Notes: generated by a model from the sequence alone, not told the origin. A stretch of 64,000 nucleotides of DNA from DAIODI01 sp046349255 (GCA_046349255.1 JAXMCR010000004.1:682001-746000), one strand, 5' to 3'. Numbered from the stretch's first letter, positions 41,930 to 51,446 are shown. Program-made: numbers and translations.

Positions 41930-42787
41930 ATGCTCGAGCGCGCGCGCTACCTCGCCACCCGGAAGGCGCTGCACTTCTGCATGCACCGGGGAATCGCCGA
42001 GCCGAGCCGGCGGCTGAGCCGTGCGGTGGTCGGCCAGCTCGCCGCATCGCCTGCGCTGATCAGGAGCCTCAAGGGGACCATCAAGAAGCGTGGCGTGCCG
42101 GCAACGGACGAACTCGCGGAAGCGCTGCGAGACTGCATGACGTTCACGGAACGGCTCGGCATCAGGCCGTTCATCGTCTTCGGTACGCTGCTCGGCGCAA
42201 TCCGCGACGGCCGCTTCATCCCGGGTGACGGCGACATCGACATGGGCGCGCTCGAACCTGGAGCGCTCGATGCGCTGGACCGCGCGCTGCGTAACTCGCC
42301 GGTGTTTCGCGCGGGCAAGAGCCGCGTCCACGCAGGTACCCCCTCCAAGGTCGAGCTCATCCACGCGAATGGGGTGCGCATCGACGTGAAGCAGTTTCGC
42401 ACGGCATCCGACGGCACGCGCTGGGTGTCGTTCTGCAGCGGCATGCCGCTCGAGCGGCTTTTCCCGAAGCCGATTGGCCTGGTGCAGCAAGCCATTGCAG
42501 GGATCGAAACCTGGCGACCGGACGAAGCGGAGGCGATGCTGGAATTCCAGTACGGTAACTGGCGGGTGCCCGACCGCAACTACCACTGGATAACGTCCGG
42601 CCCGATCCAGAGCGAGGCGCACCGGGAGTGGATGCTCGCCTGCGTCGGCGATGCCTTCGCCAATACGATCGGCCTCGGCAATCTTGCGAAGGCGCGATCG
42701 ATGGCGCAGTCGATGGCGCGGTTGTTTCCGGGCGACCCCGTGTGGCCCGCTCTTGAGCGGGCTATCGCCGACGCGAGCGTCGGCTGA
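41930..42787 (+). CDS. LicD-like nucleotidyltransferase-fold protein
   Basis: A 285-residue protein with a LicD signature, FGTLLGAIRDGRFIPGDGDID, at about residues 83-103, including the two acidic residues expected to bind metal. LicD and relatives transfer phosphocholine or other phospho-groups to surface glycans. Residues 1-70 are basic, and C-terminal residues 195-285 have no recognised domain. The start is 12 bp after the DUF486 stop. Its 3' end overlaps the convergent membrane protein gene by 26 bp. Confidence 0.75.
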   Translation: MLERARYLATRKALHFCMHRGIAEPSRRLSRAVVGQLAASPALIRSLKGTIKKRGVPATDELAEALRDCMTFTERLGIRPFIVFGTLLGAIRDGRFIPGDGDIDMGALEPGALDALDRALRNSPVFRAGKSRVHAGTPSKVELIHANGVRIDVKQFRTASDGTRWVSFCSGMPLERLFPKPIGLVQQAIAGIETWRPDEAEAMLEFQYGNWRVPDRNYHWITSGPIQSEAHREWMLACVGDAFANTIGLGNLAKARSMAQSMARLFPGDPVWPALERAIADASVG

Positions 42788-43259
42788 GCATCCGGCCGCG
42801 TCTGTGGCGGGCGGACATCGCGCCTGCGGCAAGCCCGGCTGCCAGTCCAGCCAGGCCCGCAAACACCGCGTCCCGGCCGGCGACGAGTTCCCACCCAGGC
42901 GTGAGCCTGCGCGAGAGGATGCCATAATCCACGATGCCTGCGATGCCGGCGGTCATGATCGCCTTGCCGATCACCTCCGGCGCCCCATCGTCTTCCGAAA
43001 GGAGGCCCGAGTAGATCGTTGCCCAGAAGTAGGCCGACGCCTGGTGCGTCGCAAAACCCACCGCCGTATGCTGAAAATCGGCACGCCGGACGGAGCCGGC
43101 ACGCGGGCCGTTGAGCCAATGGCTCGTCGCATTGAGGGGCTGGACAGTGGAGCCGCCGCGAGCAGACGACAGGGCGGCCACGGCGAGTGCCGACAAAATT
43201 CCCCCGAAAGTGCCGGCGGCAACGAGGGTGCCGCCGGAGTATCCGCGGTGGATGCTCAA
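42762..43259 (-). CDS. Membrane protein of unknown function (TTG start)
   Basis: A 165-residue protein with hydrophobic segments at about 6-27, 70-90, 98-115 and 128-150, and a motif HTAVGFATHQASAYFWA with histidines in a helix. The start is inferred as TTG at 43259, within the TGA stop of the GlsB-like gene (TTGA), a 4-bp overlap typical of translational coupling; no ATG is available before the first helix. Family not recognised. Confidence 0.6.
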   Translation of the reverse strand: MSIHRGYSGGTLVAAGTFGGILSALAVAALSSARGGSTVQPLNATSHWLNGPRAGSVRRADFQHTAVGFATHQASAYFWATIYSGLLSEDDGAPEVIGKAIMTAGIAGIVDYGILSRRLTPGWELVAGRDAVFAGLAGLAAGLAAGAMSARHRRGRMLSRRSRRR

Positions 43260-43519
43260 ACCGTGCCTGTGCGGCGGCTGGAGATGGCGCCCCAGATCGC
43301 AAGTACGATGACGGCCCCGACCACCGCTCCGATCAAGCCGGCGCCCTGGTCGGCCCGGTACCAGCCCAGCGCCTGGCCAAGCCACGTTGCCACGAAGGCT
43401 CCGACGATGCCGAGGATCGTGGTGAGGATGAAACCCGATGGCTCGTTGCGCCCCGGAAAGATGAATTTGGCGAGGAGCCCCGCCACGAAACCGATGATGA
43501 TGGTCCACAGGATGTGCAT
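43256..43519 (-). CDS. GlsB/YeaQ/YmgE-family stress-response membrane protein (second copy)
   Basis: An 87-residue protein with three hydrophobic segments and the family sequence WTIIIGFVAGLLAKFIFPG and FILTTILGIVGAFVATWLGQ. The ATG at 43519 has a GGGAG site. Unlike the 29.3-kb copy it carries a charged loop with RNEP. It is coupled to the membrane protein gene that follows. Confidence 0.85.
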   Translation of the reverse strand: MHILWTIIIGFVAGLLAKFIFPGRNEPSGFILTTILGIVGAFVATWLGQALGWYRADQGAGLIGAVVGAVIVLAIWGAISSRRTGTV

Positions 43520-43629
43520 CAGTGCGAACTCCCTTGCGATCAACCCTGCGCCATAACCCCGTACGCCTCGGTTTGGTTGCAATCGCATTTCGACGCAGCG
43601 TCATCCGCATTCCGTACCCGCCAACGAAA

Positions 43630-43653
43630 ATGCCCGGCGCAATCGCCGGGCAT
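43630..43653 (-). terminator. Rho-independent-like terminator after the luciferase-like gene
   Basis: Ten-bp arms ATGCCCGGCG and CGCCGGGCAT flank CAAT. On the minus strand the hairpin is followed by TTTTCGTT. It begins 30 bp after the stop of the minus-strand luciferase-like gene. The arm core matches the palindromes at 11.3 kb. Confidence 0.7.
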
Positions 43654-43683
43654 CAAAGTCAGGGGTGGGCGCCGCCGGAGCCG

Positions 43684-44751
43684 TCAGGCGCGCTTCTTGG
43701 CGGGCGTGTCGGCGCGTTCGAAGGCCGGCACCACTTCCTTGCAGAACAGCTCCATCGACCGCTTCTGCTCCTTCATGCCGAGACCGAGGCTCGCGTAGTA
43801 GATGAACTCGTCGACGCCCAGCGCCTCGTAGGGTTTCAGTTTCGCGATGACTTCCTCCGGCGTGCCGAACATGAGGTTGGTCGACAGCATCTTCGGATCG
43901 TATTCGTCTCGGTTGTTGATCGCCGCGAGGTCGACTTCCTTCGGGAAGCCGTTCTTGACGTCGCCGAGGTTCTTGAACAGGTTCTCGAACTGGCCGAGCT
44001 GGCGCTGCGCGGCACGCACCGGCACCATCCAGTCGTCCTTCTTCGCGTAGACGGCCGTGTGGCGCATCATCGCCATCTTCGGCCGCGGCTTGCCCGGGTT
44101 GTTGGCGAGCGCCTCGTTCAGGCGACCGACGTAGAGTTCGGCCTCCGACATCGGGCGCGTCAGCGGCCAGCACTGGATGTTGAGCGAGTGCTTCACCGCG
44201 AAGTCGTAGGTGACCGGGGCTCGCGCGGCGACCCAGATCGGCGGATGCGGCTTCTGCAAGGGCTTCGGAACAGACGTCGAGAGCGGGAACTTCCAGTACT
44301 CGCCGTTGTGCTCGTAGTCGCCCTTCCAGAGCGCCATCACCGCCGGCAGCATCTCCTGCATGTAGCGCCAGCCGTCCGTCTGCTTGAGGCCGGGGAACAT
44401 GCGGTCGAATTCGCGCTGGTAGGCTCCGGAGCCGATGCCGAACTCGAGGCGGCCACCGGTGAGGAGGTCGGTCATCGCCGCTTCGCCGGCAAGGCGGATC
44501 GGATGCCAGTAGGGGGCGACGGCAACGGCCGTGCCGAGGCGGATGCGGTTGGTGTGCGAACCCCACCAGGTGAGGATCTGGAACGGGTCGGGTGCGATCG
44601 TCATCTCGAGCGCGTGATGTTCAGCCGCCCAGGCGATCGTGAAGCCGCCTTCCTCGGCCATCTGCACCATCTCGAGCGTGTGGCGCGCGACCTCGCGCAT
44701 GTCGACCGTGTCGTCCATGCGCTCCATGTTGATGGCGAGCTGGAACTTCAT
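43684..44751 (-). CDS. LLM-class flavin-dependent oxidoreductase (luciferase-like)
   Basis: A 355-residue bacterial luciferase-like monooxygenase, usual for F420/FMN-dependent members. Matching segments are AWAAEHHALE near residue 40, GGRLEFGIGSGAYQREFDRM, PIWVAARAP and EEVIAKLKPYEALGVDEFI. The ATG at 44751 follows GGAGGAAA. The substrate is unknown; family members oxidise hydrocarbons, sulfonates, amines or aldehydes with reduced flavin. Confidence 0.92.
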   Translation of the reverse strand: MKFQLAINMERMDDTVDMREVARHTLEMVQMAEEGGFTIAWAAEHHALEMTIAPDPFQILTWWGSHTNRIRLGTAVAVAPYWHPIRLAGEAAMTDLLTGGRLEFGIGSGAYQREFDRMFPGLKQTDGWRYMQEMLPAVMALWKGDYEHNGEYWKFPLSTSVPKPLQKPHPPIWVAARAPVTYDFAVKHSLNIQCWPLTRPMSEAELYVGRLNEALANNPGKPRPKMAMMRHTAVYAKKDDWMVPVRAAQRQLGQFENLFKNLGDVKNGFPKEVDLAAINNRDEYDPKMLSTNLMFGTPEEVIAKLKPYEALGVDEFIYYASLGLGMKEQKRSMELFCKEVVPAFERADTPAKKRA

Positions 44752-45021
44752 CTCGTCGTTTCCTCCATCCAGTTTCTCGGCCGGAAGTGTTGGGCAGGCC
44801 CGGCCGGCATGGTGCAACGAATTCGACGCGGAGCAAGGTTTTTCGACGCGTGGTGCCTTTGTGGACGGACATATCGACCCCGTCTGACGATGTCGCATTT
44901 CCTCCGGCAGGCCACAGCAGCCTCAACCTGCGAATGCAATCGGGGGGTTATCCGTTTACGGACAAAAATGATGAAATGCTCGTAAAGGTTGTATATTCTC
45001 CCTCCCGGTTGACGGGGGAGA

Positions 45022-45687
45022 GTGATGAAGCCTTGGTACAGCGATGAGCAAATCGTTCGTCAGATCGACACTGGTTCCTACTGGCGAACGCCGAATTTCG
45101 AGAAGGCAAAGACCGTCAGTTTCGGGTTTCCCACGACGATGGATTGGGCGAGAGCCGTTGCCGACGATGATTGGTCGCGTGCCGTTCAAACCGGCACCGG
45201 GTTTTCAGTCGAGGAGCAGAAGCAGGCCACATTCGCGGTTCAGCTTTGGGACGATGTTTCGGCCCTGACGCTTCGGCCCGCGCCATACGGCAGCGTGGCG
45301 GACAATGACACGCTCAGCGGCGGCACGGGCAACGACACGCTGATCGGCGGCGACGGGGCGGATCTCCTGTCGGGCGGTTCTGGCGCGGACCACTTCGTGT
45401 TCAAGGGCCTTCAGGAGATGAAGGGCGACGTCATCCAGGATTTCGAGCGTGGCATCGACAGGGTCGACCTCAGCGGCATCGACGCGAACACGAACGCCAA
45501 CGCACCCGGCGACCAGGCCTTCAGCGGCATCGTCGCGCTGTTCACCGGCCACGCCGGCGAACTGATGCTCACCAAGGCGGGCTCAGACCTGCTCGTGTCG
45601 GGAGACGTGAACGGCGACAAGGTGGCGGACTTCCAACTCAAGCTCGCCGGCCTCCAGACGCTGACCGTGGCCGACTTCATCCTGTAG
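45022..45687 (+). CDS. Short serralysin-like RTX protein lacking the catalytic domain
   Basis: A 221-residue protein. The N-terminus (SDEQIVRQIDTGSYW) and WDDVSALTLR align with residues 29-107 of the serralysin at 35 kb. It then jumps to RTX repeats (DTLSGGTGNDTLIGGDGAD) and a C-terminal domain ending VADFIL that aligns with the serralysin C-terminus. The whole zinc domain (HEIGHALGLYH and Met-turn) and the Ig-like domain are missing, yet the frame is intact. A GGGGGAG site and a TATATT box (44992-44997) precede it. It may be secreted by type I machinery; function unknown, perhaps a non-catalytic Ca-binding matrix protein or a decaying copy. Confidence 0.75.
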   Translation: MMKPWYSDEQIVRQIDTGSYWRTPNFEKAKTVSFGFPTTMDWARAVADDDWSRAVQTGTGFSVEEQKQATFAVQLWDDVSALTLRPAPYGSVADNDTLSGGTGNDTLIGGDGADLLSGGSGADHFVFKGLQEMKGDVIQDFERGIDRVDLSGIDANTNANAPGDQAFSGIVALFTGHAGELMLTKAGSDLLVSGDVNGDKVADFQLKLAGLQTLTVADFIL

Positions 45688-45696
45688 GCGGCGTGT

Positions 45697-46014
45697 TCAC
45701 CGACCGTTGCGGCGTACGAACTTCGAGAAGCGGCTGGTGTCCCCGCTCTCAGTCTCGTCCTGGTAGAGAAAGGCCAGTCCCGCGGCGTCGAACTTCTCGA
45801 AGAACTCGTCCCACGAGATTTCTTCGAGCTTACCGCTGTCGCCATAACCGGGGAAGTCGATCCGCAGCACGCCCGGCGCGCCGTTCCTGGCTGTACCGGC
45901 CACGGTTGCGGGCCGACCACCGCGAGCCTCCACCCATTGGCGGATGATGTCGTGCTTGGTCGTAACCCGGGACGTCTTGCTGCCTTCCGGCGACCGCTCG
46001 CTCGAACGGGCCAT
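45697..46014 (-). CDS. Small protein resembling those mis-named 1,4-alpha-glucan branching enzyme
   Basis: A 105-residue soluble protein. The blocks HDIIRQWVEARGGRPATV, GVLRIDFPGYG and LEEISWDEFFEKFD belong to a small family whose members carry the name glucan branching enzyme in databases although they lack that enzyme's barrel. The true function is unknown. An AAGGAG site precedes the ATG at 46014. It lies between the two truncated RTX genes on the opposite strand. Confidence 0.75.
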   Translation of the reverse strand: MARSSERSPEGSKTSRVTTKHDIIRQWVEARGGRPATVAGTARNGAPGVLRIDFPGYGDSGKLEEISWDEFFEKFDAAGLAFLYQDETESGDTSRFSKFVRRNGR

Positions 46015-46165
46015 GCCTCGGCTCCTTCTGGCCTGCTCGTGCTGCTGCCCGAGCAATCGGTCAAACAGGGAATACCCGATGAACGTTCCCGCGAATCTTT
46101 CGCATCTTTAAGTTGTGATTTGGAATTTCCGTGTATATTTTTTGGCGAATCGCCAGGAGCTCTCG

Positions 46166-47366
46166 ATGGCCACCACCACCAAGCCACTCTTCACCGACGC
46201 GAAAATCGTTGCGCAGATCGATGCGCAAAGCCCTTGGTCGATCGGCGGGAGCGAGATCGCCAGCACGATCACGTTCGGCTTACGTAACGATCACGAGTGG
46301 GGCCATTACGGACACGACCGGCAACAAGTTTGCGGGCATCAGCAAAAGCTCGGCATTCACCTTTACGACATCGCCAGCCGAAAAGGTACTTGGACTCTCG
46401 GACGCCACAGTTTTCGACGGTACCGAAGGTGGCGACAAGATTTCGGTGGCCTCGACGGACGCCCGCGAACACGTGATCAGCGGGCTTGCCGGCAACGACT
46501 CAATCACCGGCGGAACCGGCAACGACACCCTGAAGGGCGGTGCCGGCGTGGACATCCTCAACGGCAGTGGTGGAAACGACAGGCTGTTCGGTGGCGATGT
46601 GGTGAAAGGTCAGGTTCTTGACGGCGGCGACGGAGTCGACACGGCAGACTACTCGGACCTCGCAAGGGGATCTCTCGTGATCGACCTTGCGGCGGGGACC
46701 ACTAAGCTGGGCAACGTGACCGAGAATCTGCTGAACATCGAGAACGTTACCGGCGGCGGCGGCGCGGACACCATTATCGGCAATGGCGGAGCCAACGTTC
46801 TGATCGGCGGCGCGGGCAATGATATCCTCAAGGGCGGCGCCGGCAACGACATCCTTGACGGCGGTGTGGGGGCGGACAAGCTGTTCGGCGAAGACGGCAA
46901 CGACCGCTTCATCTTCACCAACGACGATCTGAAGGGTGGGCTCCGCTATGACGGTGGCAACGGCTTCGATGTCGTTAGGATCGCCGCCGGAACAGCCGCA
47001 GCTTTCGACGTCGACAGGGCAGCCAACAAGATCGAAGCGGTGGTTGTCGAAAGGAGCGATACGGCCGTCCAAACGCTGATCCTCAATCCGGATGATTTCT
47101 TCTCCGGCTCGCAGAGCGACACCGGCACCGCTCAAAAGGTGTTCGTTGCCTACACGGGAGGTGGCAACGATGTGATCAACGTGATCAACGGCTGGATCGC
47201 GGCAACGTCCGGTACGGCGGTTCAACTTACAGACGTAGAAAAGGGACTCATCGCGGATGCCGCAGGCGCCACCAACTTTGGCGAACTGGGCCTGCAGGCC
47301 AAGGTCGTCACGGATGGCACGAACTTCGTGACGATCTGGACCGACGACAACCTGCTGTTCAACTAG
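46166..47366 (+). pseudogene. Frameshifted serralysin-derived RTX gene (catalytic domain deleted)
   Basis: Frame 1 from ATG 46166 (AGGAG site) encodes KPLFTDAKIVAQIDAQSPW and then ITFGL, matching the serralysin N-terminal module. At about 46277-46285 homology moves to another frame, which continues YVTITSGAITDTTGNKFAG (the end of the Ig-like domain) and then RTX repeats (GGTGNDTLKGGAGVD and others) to the stop at 47366. So the catalytic domain and half the Ig-like domain are gone and the joint is out of frame. The downstream frame alone could still make an RTX protein if it has its own start. The C-terminus (TDDNLLFN) differs from the other two. Confidence 0.8.
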
Positions 47367-47374
47367 TCACCGAG

Positions 47375-47396
47375 GGGGCCGGAGAGATCCGGCCCC
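47375..47396. terminator. Bidirectional terminator-like hairpin
   Basis: Arms GGGGCCGGA and TCCGGCCCC with a GAGA loop, between the convergent RTX pseudogene and the hydroxy-acid oxidase gene. Confidence 0.65.
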
Positions 47397-47433
47397 GTCC
47401 TGTTCGGCCCTCTCTTTGACGCCGCGATGGGCG

Positions 47434-48573
47434 TCAGGGCCGCAGGAGGATCGTCTCGTCGATCTCCTCGATAGATCGCCGTCCGCAGAAGGCCATCGAC
47501 AGGTCGAGCTCCGTTCGCAGCATCTCGAGGACGCGGCGAAGACCCGGTTCGCCGTAGGCGCCCAGCCCGTAGAGGTAGGCGCGGCCGATGTATGTTCCCT
47601 TGGCGCCGAGCGCCAGCGCCTTCAGCACGTCCTGGCCCGATCGAATGCCGCTGTCGAGGTGCACCTCGATGCGGTTGCCGGCAGCGGCCACCACGGCGGG
47701 CAGCGCGTCGATCGTCGCGGCTGCGCCGTCGAGCTGCCGGCCGCCGTGGTTCGATACGATCAGCGCATCGGCCCCGGTTTCGGCGGCGCGTTCGGCGTCT
47801 GCTGGATCGAGGATGCCCTTCAGGATGAGCTTTCCGCCCCAGCGATCACGGATCCACTTCACGTCGTCCCAGTTCAATGCCGCATCGAACTGCTCTGCGG
47901 TCCAGATCGAGAGCGAAGACGTGTCCGAGATGCCCTGCACGTGGCCGGCGATGTTTCGGAAGGTGCGCCTCGGCGTTCCCGCCATCCCCATCAGCCAACG
48001 CGGCTTGAACGCGAGGTCGATCAGGTTCGGCAGCGTCGGCTTCGGCGGCACGGTCAGGCCGTTGCGCACGTCCTTGTGGCGGATGCCGAGGATCTGGAGA
48101 TCGAGCGTGAGCACGAGCGCGGAGCAGCGGGCTGCCTTGGCACGGTCGATCAGGCGATGCACGAAGTCACGGTCGCGCATCACGTACAGCTGGAACCAGA
48201 ACGGCTTCGAGGTGTGTTCGGCGATGTCCTCGATCGAGCAGATGCTCATGGTCGAGAGCGTGAACGGAATGCCGAGCGACTCGCAGACACGCGCCGCAAT
48301 GATCTCGCCGTCGGGGTGCACCATGCCGGTGAGCCCGGTAGGTGCGAGCGCGACCGGCATGGCGACGTCCTGGCCGATCATCGTCGACTTCAGCGAGCGG
48401 CTGGACAGGTCGACGGCCACGCGCTGGCGCAGCCCGATCTTGTCGAAGGCGGTCTCGTTGGCGCGGTAGGTGCCTTCCGTCCAGGAGCCGGAATCGACAT
48501 AGTCGTAGAACATCTTCGGCACGCGGCGGCGTGCGATCTGGCGCATTTCCTCGACGTCGGCGACGTAACGCAT
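47434..48573 (-). CDS. FMN-dependent alpha-hydroxy-acid oxidizing protein (LldD-like)
   Basis: A 379-residue FMN barrel enzyme, similar in length to L-lactate dehydrogenase LldD and glycolate oxidase. The signature SNHGGRQLDGA with catalytic His is present, plus KLILKGILDPADAERAAE and GIRSGQDVLKALALGA. The opening RYVADVEEMRQIARRRVPKMFYDYV is typical. Start at 48573, with a GGGGAG site. Substrate could be lactate, glycolate or mandelate; not decided by sequence. The gene ends convergently with the RTX pseudogene. Confidence 0.93.
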   Translation of the reverse strand: MRYVADVEEMRQIARRRVPKMFYDYVDSGSWTEGTYRANETAFDKIGLRQRVAVDLSSRSLKSTMIGQDVAMPVALAPTGLTGMVHPDGEIIAARVCESLGIPFTLSTMSICSIEDIAEHTSKPFWFQLYVMRDRDFVHRLIDRAKAARCSALVLTLDLQILGIRHKDVRNGLTVPPKPTLPNLIDLAFKPRWLMGMAGTPRRTFRNIAGHVQGISDTSSLSIWTAEQFDAALNWDDVKWIRDRWGGKLILKGILDPADAERAAETGADALIVSNHGGRQLDGAAATIDALPAVVAAAGNRIEVHLDSGIRSGQDVLKALALGAKGTYIGRAYLYGLGAYGEPGLRRVLEMLRTELDLSMAFCGRRSIEEIDETILLRP

Positions 48574-48659
48574 CGCGCTCCCCTCATCCCGGACGAGCGG
48601 CACATTGCAGGGCCGGCCGCGCGGCTGCAAGGGGCCGCTTGCCGGGGGCGTCGGGACGA

Positions 48660-51446
48660 TCAGATCGAGACGGCGCGCGAGGCCGGTTCCGCGGCTCCCT
48701 CGGGTGGAGCCAGCGCCTTCATCAGCTCCCGTTCGATCGCGGCGTGCCGCTCGGGGCTCACGATCTTCGCCTTGGTCAGATCGGTCACGTAGAACACGTC
48801 GACCGCGCGCTCGCCGAACGTTGTGATCTGCGCGGACACGATGTTCAGGTTAAGCCGGAACAGCGCCTCGGTCAGGGAGTAGAGGAGGCCGATACGGTCG
48901 AGGCCCGCCACCTCGATCACGGTGAAACGGTTCGAGGACGTGTTGTCGACGACCACGCGCGGCTCGACCCGGAAGGCCTTGAGTCGCGCCTGCGGCCGGC
49001 GCTGCGCCACGAGTTCGCGCAGGCGCACGCCGCCGGCGAGTGTCTTGCGGATCAGTTCGCACACCCGTTCCGCGCGCCGGCGTTCGTCGTCGTCGGTCTC
49101 GAACTCGCGGCCGATGAACAGCGTATCGAGCGCCATGCCGTCGGCGGTGGTGTAGATCTGCGCGCCCGCAATGTTGGCGCCGGCGGCGGCGCAGGCTCCG
49201 GTGAGCATCGCGAGGAGGCGCGGGTGGTCCGGTGCATAGACCGTGATCTCGGTGATCGCGGTGAACCCGTCGGTCGCGATGTGGGTCGATATCTTCTCGC
49301 CCGCCGCTTCGGTTGCGGCGACGAGGCGTGCATGCGCTGCGTGGTGGACGGCGTCGTGGTTCATCCAGTAGGCGTCGTAGTGGCGCGCGATGTAGGCGGC
49401 GACGCGCTCCTCGGGCCAATCGGTCATCAGTGCACGGAACTCGTTCTGCGCGGCCGCCACCAGGTCGCGTCGCGACACAGAGATATGGCCACCGGAGAGT
49501 ACGGGCTCCGTCTCGAAATACAGCGTGCGCAGGAGCTGGCCCTTCCAGCCGTTCCACACGCCGGGTCCAACCGCGCGGATGTCGACGACCGTCAGGACCA
49601 GGAGCAGCTTCAGCCGTTCCGGACTTTGCACCACCGCGGCGAAGTCGAGGATCGTCTTGAAGTCGTTGAGGTCGCGCATCTGCGCCGTCTCGCTCATCAG
49701 GAGATGATGGCGCACGAGCCACGCGGCCGTTTCCGTCTCCGATGGCGTGAGGCCGAAGCGCGGTCCGAGTTCGAGCGCGATGCGCTCGCCCGCCACCGAA
49801 TGATCCTCCTTTCGGCCCTTCGCGATGTCGTGCAGCAGCGTCGCGACGAACAGCGAGCGACGACCCGATTCCGACAGCGCCTTCCAGATCGTCGTCGACA
49901 GCGGATGTTCTTCCTTGAACGATCCGCGACCGATCTCGGCGAGAACGCCCAGAGAGCGGATCAGATGCTCGTCCACCGTGTAGTGGTGGTACATGTTGAA
50001 CTGCATCATCGCGACGATGCGGCCGAAGTCCGGGATGAAGCGCCCAAGCACGCCCGTCTCGTTCATCCGGCGGAACACCGCTTCAGGGTCGCGGCTGTGG
50101 ACGAGCAGATCGAGGAAGAGCTGGTTCGCCTCCGGATCGGCGCGCAGCCGGTCGTCGATCAGCCGCAACGAGCGACGCACCAGAGCAAGCGTATCCGGAT
50201 GGATCGCCACGTTGTGGCGTTCGGCGATGTGGAACAGCATCAGCAGGTTCACCGGGTCGCGCGCGAAAACCTCGTCGTTCACCGCCTGCAGGCGGCCCTC
50301 GATGCGGAAGTCTGCGCTCTCCGGCACGGACTGTGACTCCGCCTTGAGGAAAGGCAGGAACAGGCGCGACAGGGATGGCGCCTGCTTCATCTGCCGGGCC
50401 TCGAGGCCCGAGCAGAAGATGCGCGTCAGGTCGCCGACGTCCTTGGCGATGAGGAAGTAGTGGCGCATGAAGCGCTCGACCTGCCGCAGCGGTCCGTGCG
50501 CCTTGTATCCGAGCCGGCTGGCGACCTCGGGCTGCAGGTCGAAGCTCAGCCGATCGGTCGCCCGCTTCGTCATGAAGTGCAGGTGACAGCGCACGGCCCA
50601 GAGGAAATCCTCGCACTTCTCGAAGCGGACAAGGTCGGCGCGCGTGAACACGCCGTCCGCCACGAACTCCTCCGGCGATTTCGTGCCGTAGACGAACTTC
50701 GCGATCCAGAACAGCGTGTTCAGATCGCGCAAGCCCCCCTTGCCGTCCTTCACGTCCGGCTCGACAACATACCGCGACTGTCCGGCGCGTTCGTGCCGCG
50801 CGTCCTGCTCCGAAAGCTTCGCGGCAATGAATGCCTTGACGTCTGAAGGTCGGATGTCGTTGCGGTAGCGGCGCTCGAGATCGGCGAACAGCGCCTCGTC
50901 GCCGCAGATGTAGCGCGCCTCGAGCACTGCCGTCTGGATCGTGTGGTCGGTGCGGGCCTGCCGCAGCGATTCATCGACGCTGCGGCTCGCGTGGCCGACC
51001 TTGAAGCCGGAATCCCACAGGACGTAGAGCATGAACTCGACGACACTCTCGCCCCACGCGGTCTGCTTGTACGGGAGCAGGAACAGGAGGTCGATATCGG
51101 AGCCGGGTGCGAGCGTGCCGCGACCGTAGCCGCCGACTGCGACCACCGCGATACGCTCGGACGAGGAGGGATTTGCGGCCATGTAGAGCTGGCTCGCGAG
51201 CGTGAACAGGGCGCGGATCAGGGCGTCCTGGAAATCGGACAGGCGGCGCGCGCACGCGGTGCCCTGGCCATCGGCCGAAAGCTGCGCCTCGGCCGCGTTC
51301 CGGGCTTCCGCGACGGCGCCCTTGATCACCGGGACCAGCGCGTTGCGCAGGCGCAGGGGCTCCGTTTCCCTGGCCACGACGGGCTTCAGCCGGGCCGCGA
51401 TCGCGGCCTCGTCCGGCATGACGGCGATGACGGCCGGCTTGTTCAT
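48660..51446 (-). CDS. glnD: [Protein-PII] uridylyltransferase
   Basis: A 928-residue bifunctional nitrogen sensor that uridylylates and deuridylylates PII. In order: nucleotidyltransferase site GGYGRGTLAPGSDIDLLFLLP (near 110-130), the linked GlnD domain, an HD domain with LFVATLLHDIAKGRKEDHS (near 530), and two ACT domains for glutamine sensing (about 740-805 and 850-910). Full length for the family. On the minus strand; an unlinked glycosyltransferase lies upstream. Confidence 0.96.
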   Translation of the reverse strand: MNKPAVIAVMPDEAAIAARLKPVVARETEPLRLRNALVPVIKGAVAEARNAAEAQLSADGQGTACARRLSDFQDALIRALFTLASQLYMAANPSSSERIAVVAVGGYGRGTLAPGSDIDLLFLLPYKQTAWGESVVEFMLYVLWDSGFKVGHASRSVDESLRQARTDHTIQTAVLEARYICGDEALFADLERRYRNDIRPSDVKAFIAAKLSEQDARHERAGQSRYVVEPDVKDGKGGLRDLNTLFWIAKFVYGTKSPEEFVADGVFTRADLVRFEKCEDFLWAVRCHLHFMTKRATDRLSFDLQPEVASRLGYKAHGPLRQVERFMRHYFLIAKDVGDLTRIFCSGLEARQMKQAPSLSRLFLPFLKAESQSVPESADFRIEGRLQAVNDEVFARDPVNLLMLFHIAERHNVAIHPDTLALVRRSLRLIDDRLRADPEANQLFLDLLVHSRDPEAVFRRMNETGVLGRFIPDFGRIVAMMQFNMYHHYTVDEHLIRSLGVLAEIGRGSFKEEHPLSTTIWKALSESGRRSLFVATLLHDIAKGRKEDHSVAGERIALELGPRFGLTPSETETAAWLVRHHLLMSETAQMRDLNDFKTILDFAAVVQSPERLKLLLVLTVVDIRAVGPGVWNGWKGQLLRTLYFETEPVLSGGHISVSRRDLVAAAQNEFRALMTDWPEERVAAYIARHYDAYWMNHDAVHHAAHARLVAATEAAGEKISTHIATDGFTAITEITVYAPDHPRLLAMLTGACAAAGANIAGAQIYTTADGMALDTLFIGREFETDDDERRRAERVCELIRKTLAGGVRLRELVAQRRPQARLKAFRVEPRVVVDNTSSNRFTVIEVAGLDRIGLLYSLTEALFRLNLNIVSAQITTFGERAVDVFYVTDLTKAKIVSPERHAAIERELMKALAPPEGAAEPASRAVSI

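Noticed and set aside
45697..46014. Glucan branching enzyme as the product
   Set aside because: The protein is about 105 residues and has no GH13 barrel; the name is a known misannotation of this small family.
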